Below the pieces are notes generated by a model. It worked only from the letters and a program-made list of their open reading frames with translations, was not told the origin of the DNA and did not search any database. From the NCBI GenBank assembly GCA_000497405.1, contig KI547043.1:132278-177772 (forward strand): 45,495 nt of DNA, read 5' to 3'. The stretch comes from Streptomycetaceae bacterium MP113-05. Its GTDB lineage: Bacteria; Actinomycetota; Actinomycetes; Streptomycetales; Streptomycetaceae. Numbering within the stretch: position 1 is the stretch's first letter; every line of letters starts with the position of its first letter. This document shows positions 24,379 to 32,593 of the stretch, piece after piece. A program made the position numbers and the translations under genes.

Positions 24379-25902
24379 CTAGGCGCGTGGGGGAGGCAGG
24401 TCGTAGCGGCTGACGGCCAGGTACGTTTCTGGCGTGGCCGCTTCGAGGAGACCCTCGTCGCCCTCCAGGTCGAGCTTCGGCTCCTGGGGACGGCGCAGCA
24501 GGTCGCTCCAGTCGCTCGTCGTTCCCCGCTCGTAGGCGTCGCGGAGCAGGGGGCGCAGCCGTGGGCGGGCTTCCTCCTGCTGTTCGCGGAAGATCCGTCG
24601 CTGGGTGAGCCGTTGAACTTCCTGGGCTTCGTCGCTGAGCCCCTGCTCGAGGGCTGGCTGATCCTCGGCGCGCAGTCCCAGGGTGCGCCGGGCGATGGCC
24701 AGATCTTCTTCGTGGAGGCGTGCGCAGGTGGCGAACAACTTTCTGGACATGCCGAGGTGGACCTCGGTTCCAGGGATGCGGCAGGTGAGGAAGTCGTCGA
24801 GCCCCCAGGAGCGGATCTGCTCGCGCAGGGTGTGCGACTCGATGTGGAGGGCCGCTCCGCGTGCGTCCGCCCGCATGGCGAGGGTGATGTCGTCGTTTTC
24901 CAATGGGGTGGTCAGCCCGGAACGCCGGCGGCGGGAAGCGCGGTCGGCCAGCACCGGCACCGTGTGCAATTGAGAGGCAGGAGCGGAGCGCAGCGCAAGG
25001 TAAGCGAGCATCTGGGCACGGGCCGCGCCTATGAGCGCGTCGTCGCTGTCCCCGAGGTGGTCTTCGAGGTTGCCGGGGCAGACCGCTACGTCGTCAGCGC
25101 CGGATCCTGCCGGGGGAAGGGGTGGCTCGCCGGAGTGCAGGTCATGGTCGATCGTGAGGAAGAGGTCGTCTCCGGGCCGCACGGACGCCCCGACTAGGAC
25201 AATGCGGTGCATGTAGGAGCCGAGGATCTTGCTGCCGGCCTTCAGTTGTGCCCACCCTTTGCGGAGGGTGCCGACGCCGACATTGCCGCCCTTGGCCTCG
25301 ATCAGCCAGTACATCTCTTCTGCCTCGTGCCGTCCCCACAGGTCGGGCAAGGTCCTCTTCGGGTCCTTGAACGTGCCGCTCAGGGCGGGGATGGGGCCGC
25401 CGAGTTCGAGGTGGTGGGTCTGTCCGAGGCCCAACAGGGAGCGGCAGGCCCACTCGGTCATCGTCATGCCCAGCCGGTAGGCGGCTGCGTTCTGCGCAGT
25501 GCGCTCGGTGCCGTGCTCGTACACCGGGTTCAGGGTCAGGCGCTGGCCCTTTGCGCCCGGTACGGGGTGCCGGGGCGTGACAGGGTGGGCGCCAAGGTAG
25601 GCATACAGCGGGGAGACCCGGGCGACGAGTTCTCCGTGCGCGTACCGGGGCTGGTTCTGCAGGTGCGGGGCAACGTCGCGGCCGACCTCGGTGGCGGCTT
25701 TGATGATCTCCCGCCACGTGGTGGTCGGGGCGTACCAGCCGTCGGTTGCCGGGAACCCGTCCGACTCGCTCCACGCCTCGTGCTCCGCCGTGCGCCACTG
25801 CCTCTTGGGCTTGTTCGCGGGTCCGTTACGGAACAGGACCGGTACGTCGAAGCTGTCGGCGTAGGTGAGCGGCGGCTCGTCGGGGATGTGTGCGGGGATC
25901 AT
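24379..25902 (-). CDS. Uncharacterised PD-(D/E)XK-like nuclease
   Basis: About 507 residues from ATG at 25902 (a GTG three codons earlier is possible). The middle of the protein carries LPDLWGR followed by MYWLIEAKGGNVG: D187, then E202-A-K204, the PD-(D/E)XK signature of restriction-type nucleases, followed by a helix ending GWAQLKAGSKIL. The N-terminal ~170 residues and the C-terminal ~250 residues, which are Arg/Glu-rich helices (QRRIFREQQEEARPRLRP), are unassigned. No methylase or helicase partner lies beside it, so it is not a simple restriction-modification system. Its place in the island suggests a solitary defence or element-maintenance nuclease; that is inference. Confidence 0.65.
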   Translation of the reverse strand: MIPAHIPDEPPLTYADSFDVPVLFRNGPANKPKRQWRTAEHEAWSESDGFPATDGWYAPTTTWREIIKAATEVGRDVAPHLQNQPRYAHGELVARVSPLYAYLGAHPVTPRHPVPGAKGQRLTLNPVYEHGTERTAQNAAAYRLGMTMTEWACRSLLGLGQTHHLELGGPIPALSGTFKDPKRTLPDLWGRHEAEEMYWLIEAKGGNVGVGTLRKGWAQLKAGSKILGSYMHRIVLVGASVRPGDDLFLTIDHDLHSGEPPLPPAGSGADDVAVCPGNLEDHLGDSDDALIGAARAQMLAYLALRSAPASQLHTVPVLADRASRRRRSGLTTPLENDDITLAMRADARGAALHIESHTLREQIRSWGLDDFLTCRIPGTEVHLGMSRKLFATCARLHEEDLAIARRTLGLRAEDQPALEQGLSDEAQEVQRLTQRRIFREQQEEARPRLRPLLRDAYERGTTSDWSDLLRRPQEPKLDLEGDEGLLEAATPETYLAVSRYDLPPPRA

Positions 25903-26054
25903 GAGAATCACTCTGGCACGGGTCTGGACCCTTCCGGACGCCCGGCAGTGGGCCGCCGATCTGCTTGACTCCCGTCGTCATGGCGCAGGCGCGGCCATGT
26001 CTGATGGCGACCGCGTGTTGTTGGCCTGCTACCCGCCTCCTCGCGTTCTACTGC

Positions 26055-26483
26055 TCACGGTCGGTCGGGCCAGAAGGTCGACCAAGGGAGCCGGACGGAG
26101 GGCAGCTGTACCGCCTGGATCGGTCCGAGAGCGGCTGCTGCAGCGCGAAGGGCTTCGTCGTAGGAGCCGAAGCCAAGGACCTCAGCAGAACAGGCAGAAC
26201 AGTCACCGGGGCGGCCGGCATGTCCGGCGCTGCGATCCCCGGAGCCTCGGACGTGCGCGAAGGCGTCGTCGGGAAAGTCGGCCCGCACGGCGTGCCAGAC
26301 CCCGACGCGTTCGTCGTCGGGCAGCCCAGCCGCTACTGCAGGCCGCATCGGCGGCAGCAGGCGTTCGTGGTTCTGGACGAGGAACACCCGGTCGGTGAAA
26401 TCTACGCTGTCCCCCTCGGGGCGCTCCTGCTCCAGCCACGCCCGGGCCCCCTCTCGGGTGCCCGGTCCCCACAGGTAATCCAT
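26055..26483 (-). CDS. Possible small hypothetical protein
   Basis: Minus-strand frame with good protein character (EGARAWLEQERPEGDSVDFT; DERVGVWHAVRADFPDDAFAHV), about 142 residues if started at ATG 26483. A longer version from 26618 would overlap the XRE gene start. No family recognised. Divergent from the XRE/TPR gene. Confidence 0.4.
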   Translation of the reverse strand: MDYLWGPGTREGARAWLEQERPEGDSVDFTDRVFLVQNHERLLPPMRPAVAAGLPDDERVGVWHAVRADFPDDAFAHVRGSGDRSAGHAGRPGDCSACSAEVLGFGSYDEALRAAAAALGPIQAVQLPSVRLPWSTFWPDRP

Positions 26484-26543
26484 CGGGAACCGTGTGGTCT
26501 CGTAGCGGGTGTCGAACTCCGCCCATTGCGTGATCCAGCGAGC

Positions 26544-27817
26544 ATGTTCGGTGCCGAGCTCCGGCACTACCGGGAACGCGCCGGACTCTCTCAGTCGCAG
26601 GCCGGAGCCCGTGTCCATGTGAGCGGCTCCCTCATCGGCAAGATCGAGAAGGCCGAGAGGCAGTGCGACCGCTCCCTCGCGCTTCTGCTCGACGAGGTGC
26701 TCGAAGCCGACGGATCACTTGAGCGGCTGTGGCTCTATCTCTTCTCCGATGCGGACAGAGCCAAGCCCGCCGACCCCGCCCGGAAGTCTGGGGACACCTC
26801 TGAGCGGCCTGGCACCGTGGATCTTTGGGAAGACGAACTGTCGGTCGCACAGAGGATGCAGGCCGTGGCGTCATCCAACGTCGATGACGCCACCCTCGCC
26901 GTCCTGCGAGCCGGATGTGACGACATCGTGGAGCGGTACGAGGCGGAGGGGCCACAGCGCCTGGCTCCCAACACCAGGAACCTTCGGCAGGCAGTACATG
27001 ATCTCCTTGCCGGCTCCCAGCACCCCTCACAACGCAAACAGTTGTACGAGCTGGCCGCCAAGGCTTCTGGCCTGCTCGCCTACATGGCAGTCAATGCCGG
27101 CCGACTTCGGCTTGCCCGAAGCTATTGCGCCGAAGCTCTACAGCTGTCGAGGGCCATTGAAGACCGCAATCTCACCGCCTGGGTACACGGCACGCAGTCT
27201 CTGGAGGCTTACTACGACGGCCGCTACGCGGACGCTCGCGAGTATGCGCTCGGCGGCTTGCTGTAGCTCCGGACAGCCCGCAAGCCATCCGTCTGCTGGC
27301 AAACGGAGCTGCCCGTGCCCACGGGAAACTGGGTGATCGCTACGCAGCCGAGCAGGCGATCGACCAGGCCCTGGAGCTCACCGAGAGGCACCAGCCACAG
27401 CGGGGGCTGACTCCCTGCATCGCGTTCACCCCGTACGGACGGGCCCGCACTCTGGCCAACGCGGCAACGGCATACGTCTCCCTGGGCGATGCTACGAAGG
27501 TCGTCGAGCTCGCAGGCGAGATCGATCAGCACATCGAGCAAGCCGACTCCGCATGGAGCCGTGCCCTTGTCTCCCTCGACGTCGCTTCGGCGTTAATCAG
27601 CCGTCCCGGTCCAGACGTCGAAGAGGCCATGGCCCTGGGTACGGCTGCGCTCGCTTCCTGCCAGACCCACCCGATCCGTTCCGTCGTGCAACGGGCCAGC
27701 GAACTGTCCGAGCGAGCCACCGCCAGATGGCCTGAAGTCACCGAGGTGCGGGACTATGCGGAAGTCCTGCTGGAATGGCAGGCGAAGCCAGCCGCCGGGA
27801 TCCTCACCCGAGGATGA
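26544..27817 (+). pseudogene. Frameshifted XRE-family regulator with C-terminal TPR-like region
   Basis: Begins MFGAELRHYRERAGLSQSQAG with a standard XRE helix-turn-helix (residues 1-60), then helical TPR-like repeats. The frame stops at 27266 after ~240 residues (YADAREYALGGLL), but a perfectly continuous TPR-like sequence resumes in the -1 frame (PDSPQAIRLLANGAARAHG ... AATAYVSLGDATKVVELA) and runs to 27817. One base appears to be missing near 27258-27264. The ancestral protein would be about 424 residues, the normal size for Streptomyces XRE/TPR regulators. Either a real loss-of-function change, a sequencing error, or less likely a programmed shift. The next gene starts 34 bases later, so they were probably co-transcribed. 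Confidence 0.75.
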
Positions 27818-27851
27818 TCGGTGACATACGCCAACCCGAGGGACAAGGCGC

Positions 27852-28580
27852 ATGATCGCAGCCGAGCCACCCAGCTCTCAGCCCTTCCCGGCCGACCCGC
27901 CGATCTCGCTCGACGATCCAACCAGCATCATCAGCAACGACTGGCGAGCATTCGACGCACTGACCGAAATGACCGACCACTGGGACCGCCCAGGCTGGGA
28001 CGCCCAAACGCGGCGCTACTACTGGTTCCTCACCGTCGACCACGCACCCGCCGTAGTTCACCAGGCCCAGAAGTGCCAGCAGGCCATACGGCATCTCGAG
28101 CTCGACAACGTTCCCCCGGACGGCTTGCACGTAACCGTCGCCCGCATCGCCGACGTTACAGAGGTGCCGGCGCAGAAACTCACTGAGCTACTCGCTGCAG
28201 CAGAGCGACGGTGTCGCGACGTCGACCCGTTCACCGTCCGGGCGATGCCGCTCACCGGATCCCGCGGCGCGATCCGCTTCAGTCTCGCCCCTTGGCGGCC
28301 CCTCTGGGACCTGCACGACGCGGTGCGGAACGCCTGCACGGATGTGGGCATCACAAAGGTCAAGCCGACCGCTTCCTTCCGGCCCCATCTCGGCGTTGCC
28401 TACTGCAACCGGAGCATGCCCGCAGCTCCAGTCCAACAGGCTGTTGCCCGCATCCGGGCACTCCCGCAGGTGGACTTCCCAGTCACGGATGTCCGTCTAG
28501 TCGAGCTGAGAAGGGGACGACGTCGTTACGAATGGAAAACGCTCAGCACCATAAGCTTGGCAAGCTCCAGGGACTCATGA
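27852..28580 (+). CDS. 2H phosphoesterase / 2'-5' RNA ligase-like protein
   Basis: 242 residues. The two-histidine layout of the 2H superfamily is visible: first motif LHVTVARI (H-V-T), second motif FRPHLGVAY (H-L-G) about 95 residues later. The second motif has Gly where Ser/Thr is usual, which may alter or weaken catalysis. 2H enzymes act on 2',3'-cyclic phosphates or 2'-5' linkages in RNA or nucleotides. Starts ATG 27852 after GAGGGACAAGG, 34 bases after the XRE/TPR gene. In an island with a PIWI system an RNA-end-processing role is an attractive guess but unproved. Confidence 0.7.
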   Translation: MIAAEPPSSQPFPADPPISLDDPTSIISNDWRAFDALTEMTDHWDRPGWDAQTRRYYWFLTVDHAPAVVHQAQKCQQAIRHLELDNVPPDGLHVTVARIADVTEVPAQKLTELLAAAERRCRDVDPFTVRAMPLTGSRGAIRFSLAPWRPLWDLHDAVRNACTDVGITKVKPTASFRPHLGVAYCNRSMPAAPVQQAVARIRALPQVDFPVTDVRLVELRRGRRRYEWKTLSTISLASSRDS

Positions 28581-28726
28581 AGAGGCTGCGCGGCTGGCAG
28601 ACGAGGGTGTACGGGTACAAGGCCGCTCGTTGAGCGGTCGGAGGACGCTGACTTTCGTACTCAGCTGCAACCGACGAGAACCGACTGCGACGGACCCGCT
28701 TCGTACGGGGTCGAGGTCGTGGACGA

Positions 28727-29344
28727 CTATCCCCGCAGGAGGTCGGGAAGTTGGTACAGAGAGTCGATGCGCCAATCCGCCCCAGCCGCTTCCGGTTGAT
28801 CGGCCCACAGGTGCCCCCACGGGCCGCGTCGCAAGTGCGCGGTTCGGAGCCCTGCGGCTGCGGCAGGGCCGATATCGTTCACGGGGTGGTCGCCGACGTA
28901 CACGATCTGGTGGGGCTCGGCATCGACTGCAGCGACGAGGCGGGCGAAGAACGCGGGGTCAGGCTTGCCTACGCCCCACTCACCCGAAGTGGCGACGTGG
29001 TCGGCGGGCAAGTCGAGACGGCGCAGCAGGTCGCCGACCTTCGCGGTCTGATTTCCGGCGATCACGACCTTCAGGCCGGCGGCGCGCAGGGCGGTGAGAG
29101 AGGGCCGGACATCGGGGTACAGGTCGGACTCGTCAAGCTGTTCGCCCTGCCCGGCGGCTTCCCGGGCTTCGTACTCGGCGGTGAGGTCGATCCCGGGACG
29201 CAGTAGGCGGACGGCGTGGGCGTTGTCGTGGCCCTGGGCTACGACAACGCCGATGAGCGCGGAGAGGGTGTGCCGGGGGACGTCGAGCCAGTCCGCCCAC
29301 GCGGCCCAGTAGCGGTCGTCGCGGGCGATAGTCTCGCCGACGTC
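28727..29344 (-). pseudogene. HAD-superfamily hydrolase, 5' end removed by an IS630 insertion
   Basis: Continuous HAD sequence on the minus strand beginning LDVGETIARDDRYWAAWADW (motif I, nucleophile Asp in DVGET), then LKVVIAGNQT (motif II), GKPDPAFFARLV (motif III Lys) and VGDHPVNDIGPAAAAGL (motif IV). The IS end at 29345 lies directly before LDVGET, so the first few residues and the start codon are gone. Joining across the IS does not restore them: the right flank gives an in-frame stop five codons upstream. A GTG at 29065 is internal. Likely non-functional. Confidence 0.75.
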
Positions 29345-30519
29345 TAGTGTCTCGTGATCCTGTTTATGTCAGTTCGCGTTGTTATTGACGAGTTTCTTCG
29401 CGTTAGTCGCGACGAGGCGAACCTTTGCGAGGACGTCGCCGGCGGTCGCGGTCCAGGTGAACGGTTTCGCAGTCGTGTTCCAGGTGTTGATGTAGTCACG
29501 GATCTGTTTGATCAAGACGTTGACGCTGGCGAACGTTCCGCGCCGGATGGACTGACGGGTCAGGAGTCCGAACCAGATCTCGATCTGGTTCAGCCACGAG
29601 GAGCCGACGGGGGTGAAGTGGAAGTGGACGTGTGGGTTCTTCGCCAGCCACTCCTTGACTTCGGGGGTGGTGTGCGTCGAGAGGTTGTCGAGGACAACAT
29701 GGATGTCCTTCCCCGCGTGCGGTTTCACCGCCTTCTTGAGGAAGGCCAGGAAGTCCTTGCCGTTCCGGGACGGCTTGCACTCACCGAGCACTTCACCGGT
29801 GGTCACGTTCAGGGCGGCGAACAGGTTCGTGGTGCCGTGCCGCACGTAGTCGGCGGTGCGCTTCTCGCTCGCCCCGAAGGCGACCGGCAGCACCGGCTGG
29901 GTCCGGTCCAGCGCCTGGATCTGCGTCTTCTCGTCGATCGAGAGGACCACCGCGCCACCCGGCGGGTCCAGATACAGGCCGATCACATCAGTCACCTTCT
30001 CCGCGAAGGCCGGATCCTTCGAAATCTTGAAGGTGCCGGACCGGTGCGGCTTCAGACCCTCCTCCCGCCAGATCCGCGCGATGTAGTGCCAGGACACCGT
30101 GATGTTCTCGACCCGCTTCAGGTACTTCGCCAACTCGCGTGTGGACCAGTGCGAAAGCCCCGTGCCGTCCGGCGGCGTCATGCGCGTCAGCGCGATCACC
30201 CGGGCCCGCACCCGCGCCGGCACCTGTTCCCGTGCGCCGCCGGGCCGGTCGCCTTCCAGGCCCGCCAGTCCGAGCTCGGCATAACGCCGCTTCCAGCGGT
30301 CCACCGTCGGAAGCGATACACCAAGCAGCTCGGCAATGTCCTTACGCCGACGGCCTTCGCCCGACCACAGCACGATCCGGCCCCGCGTCGCCATGTCGGC
30401 GGGTGCGTCCCGGCTGTTCACCAACTCCCGCAACTCGGCGGTCTGTTCCACGGAGAGCTCCACACCAAGAGACCCTGCCACAGAGAATCAAATAACGCTA
30501 ACGGAATCACGCGACACTA
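29345..30519 (-). mobile_element. IS630-family insertion sequence
   Basis: Both ends carry related terminal inverted repeats, TAGTGTCTCGTGATCCTGTT at the left and TAGTGTCGCGTGATTCCGTT read inward from the right, each starting with the TA target dinucleotide that this family duplicates (29345-29346 and 30518-30519). It encloses one transposase gene and truncates the HAD gene. Confidence 0.85.
29369..30481 (-). CDS. IS630-family transposase
   Basis: 370 residues. N-terminal helix-turn-helix (GRRRKDIAELLGVSLPTVDRWKRRY), then the DDE catalytic domain: first Asp in VVLSIDEKTQIQALDR, second Asp in HVVLDNLSTHTTPEV, Glu in SWLNQIEIWFGLLTR. Full length with no frame disruption, so the element may be active. 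It lies 24 bases inside the left end of the IS. Confidence 0.92.
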   Translation of the reverse strand: MAGSLGVELSVEQTAELRELVNSRDAPADMATRGRIVLWSGEGRRRKDIAELLGVSLPTVDRWKRRYAELGLAGLEGDRPGGAREQVPARVRARVIALTRMTPPDGTGLSHWSTRELAKYLKRVENITVSWHYIARIWREEGLKPHRSGTFKISKDPAFAEKVTDVIGLYLDPPGGAVVLSIDEKTQIQALDRTQPVLPVAFGASEKRTADYVRHGTTNLFAALNVTTGEVLGECKPSRNGKDFLAFLKKAVKPHAGKDIHVVLDNLSTHTTPEVKEWLAKNPHVHFHFTPVGSSWLNQIEIWFGLLTRQSIRRGTFASVNVLIKQIRDYINTWNTTAKPFTWTATAGDVLAKVRLVATNAKKLVNNNAN

Positions 30520-30582
30520 GGCGACGCCACGGTTAGCCGACTGCTGTGCCTACCCATACGTCCCGTGCAAAGGAGCTCGTCC

Positions 30583-30762
30583 ATGACCATGCTTACCGGC
30601 AATCAAATGGTGCGCGAACGTGAGGGATTTCGGCTCGCTGAACGCTTCGCTTGCTGTCTCAGGAAGCCGACACTGGCTGAAATCCCCTGGGACCGCCCCG
30701 AAGCTGCCGTCCGCCTTCCTGCCTTGTGCATCGCACCGACAACGAGTGGACACCGGCCGTAG
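30583..30762 (+). CDS. Possible small protein upstream of the excisionase
   Basis: 59 residues (MTMLTGNQMVREREGFRLAE start) with AAGGAG at a spacing of 6, a very good ribosome site. No family recognised, and the residue composition after position 30 is not strongly protein-like. It could be a remnant or a small regulatory peptide of the excision module. Confidence 0.35.
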   Translation: MTMLTGNQMVREREGFRLAERFACCLRKPTLAEIPWDRPEAAVRLPALCIAPTTSGHRP

Positions 30763-30985
30763 GGCGATATCGGGATCTGCCGTCCGCGAAGCCGCAAGGC
30801 CCACGTCTCGGACGGAGAACCGGTATCCGCCCAACCTGGCTCGCTGCTCCTCCGCACTCCCGAGGGAATCTCCATGTCTGCACAATCGCTACTTGCTCCT
30901 TCCGCCGCTGCCCGTTCCACAAGTGCCGCACGTACGGCGTTCTTGACGGTGAAGGACGCCGCCGAGTATCTCGGCCTCTCACCCC

Positions 30986-32332
30986 AGGGCTTGATCAAGT
31001 TCCGGAGACGTGGCGCTGGTCTGGTGGTGACCGGTTGGGGTGCATAGCAGTGCAGGCACGGGATCCGTGATCATTGGGGTGTCGAATCTCAACGATCATG
31101 AGGTGGCCCGTGCCTGCCGCTGTATCTTCTCCCATCCCGCCGGTGTTGGTGAGGCTGGGTCCGCTGGACATCGGTCAAGTCGCTGACCTGCGGACGTTCC
31201 TGGACCAGGTGCCCGACCCGCGTGCGAGGCGGGGCCGCTGGTACTCGCTGACCGCGATCCTCCTCGTCTGTGCCTGCGCGGCCGTCTCGGGAGCGAGGAC
31301 CGTCGACGAGATCGCCGAGTGGACGGCGCGGGCCTCGGAGACCGTGCTGATGGCCGTCGGCGTCCGACGGCATCCGCTGCAGTGGCGCCGTGCCCCTTCG
31401 CGGACCACGATCGGCCGTGTGCTGGCGGCCGTCGACGGTGACGCCCTGGACAAGGCGATCGGCGCCTACCTCGCCGGCCGGAACGCCGCGGGACCGGAGC
31501 CGGAGCAACGGCGGGTGATCGCCGTCGACGGCAAGTCGCTGAGGGGATCGGCCCGCCTGACCGCCGGCCGCAGGCACCTGCTCTCCGCCGTCACCCACCA
31601 CCGGGCCCTGACCCTCGCCCAGGCCGAGGTCGGAGCGAAGACGAACGAGACCGCGCACTTCCGGCCCCTGCTCGAAGGGCTGGACCTGGACGGAGCTCTC
31701 GTCACCTTCGACGCCCTGCACTCGGTCCAGGCGAACGTCACCTGGCTGGTCGAGACCAAGAACGCCCACTACATCGCCGTGATCAAGCGCAATCAGCCGA
31801 CCGCCCACCGGCAGCTCGCCGCCCTGCCCTGGTCCGACGTCCCCGTCCAGCACACCACATCCTCCACCGGACACGGCCGCCACGAATCCCGCTCCATCAA
31901 GACCTGCGGCATCGCCGACGAACTCGGCGGAATCGCCTTCCCCCACGCCCACCTCGCCCTCCGCGTCCACCGCCGTCGCCTGCAGACCGGCCGACGCGAG
32001 AGTCGTGAGACGGTCTACGCCGTCACCAGCCTCGACGCCCACCAGACCACCCCCGCCGAACTGGCCGCCGCCGTCCGCGGCCACTGGAGCATCGAAGCCC
32101 TGCACCACGTCAGAGACGTGACTTATACCGAGGACGCCTCAACCGTCCACACCGGCACCGCACCCCGCGCCATGGCCACCCTCCGCAACCTCGCCATCGG
32201 CCTGCTCAAAACCCTCGGAGCCGCCAACATCGCCAAGACCACCCGCGCAATCCGCGACCAGCCCGAACGAGCCCTCCCACTCCTGGGCATCCTCAACAAC
32301 CCCGACCCTCACGGAACTTGATCAAGCCCCTG
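30986..32332 (+). mobile_element. ISAs1-family insertion sequence with 10-bp target duplication
   Basis: Ends share an inverted repeat containing GGGCTTGATCAAGTTCCG at the left and its exact complement at the right (one extra G near the right tip). Direct repeat CTCTCACCCC flanks it at 30976-30985 and 32333-32342. One base of ambiguity remains in placing the tips. Carries one intact transposase gene. Confidence 0.88.
31098..32321 (+). CDS. ISAs1-family transposase
   Basis: About 407 residues from ATG at 31098. N-terminal [21 protein letters not shown] is the usual ISAs1 start region. DDE residues: [12 protein letters not shown] (first Asp), [12 protein letters not shown] (second Asp), and [20 protein letters not shown] (Glu). 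Uninterrupted, so possibly functional. It ends 11 bases before the right tip of the IS. Confidence 0.92.
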   Translation: MRWPVPAAVSSPIPPVLVRLGPLDIGQVADLRTFLDQVPDPRARRGRWYSLTAILLVCACAAVSGARTVDEIAEWTARASETVLMAVGVRRHPLQWRRAPSRTTIGRVLAAVDGDALDKAIGAYLAGRNAAGPEPEQRRVIAVDGKSLRGSARLTAGRRHLLSAVTHHRALTLAQAEVGAKTNETAHFRPLLEGLDLDGALVTFDALHSVQANVTWLVETKNAHYIAVIKRNQPTAHRQLAALPWSDVPVQHTTSSTGHGRHESRSIKTCGIADELGGIAFPHAHLALRVHRRRLQTGRRESRETVYAVTSLDAHQTTPAELAAAVRGHWSIEALHHVRDVTYTEDASTVHTGTAPRAMATLRNLAIGLLKTLGAANIAKTTRAIRDQPERALPLLGILNNPDPHGT

Positions 32333-32593
32333 CTCTCACCCCACACCCTCTACGTCTGGCGGCACCGGCGACAGGGACCGCCGAGCTTCCGGATGGGTCC
32401 ACGTGGCCGCGTCATGTACAGGCTGGAAGCACTCGACTCCTGGGTTCGTGCGCAGGAGGAAGCCGACGCGCGGTCAAACCCGGCCCTCAACCCCCTGAAC
32501 GTCGCCTCTCGAGGGCGGTCCGCCTACACCAGCACGTAACGCTCCAGGCGTCGTACGACGACGTTCTCCGTCTCGTTCCCCAAGGAGTCCGCT

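Larger units (their letters stand above)
30874..32539 (+). pseudogene. xis: Excisionase (AlpA/MerR-type HTH), split by an ISAs1 element
   Basis: The 5' part (30874-30985) reads from ATG with GAGGG upstream and ends LTVKDAAEYLGLS. The 3' part (from 32343) reads HTLYVWRHRRQGPPSFRMG and continues to the TAA at 32539. Removing the IS and one copy of the 10-bp duplication rejoins them in frame as EYLGLSPHTLYVWRHRRQ, a textbook HTH_17 excisionase motif (total about 105 residues). The gene lies directly upstream of the integrase, as in actinomycete integrative elements. The insertion falls inside the recognition helix, so the product is dead and excision is probably blocked. Confidence 0.85.

Noticed and set aside
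27258-27266. Programmed ribosomal frameshift in the XRE/TPR gene
   Set aside because: No clear slippery heptamer followed by a stable structure; a simple indel is more economical.
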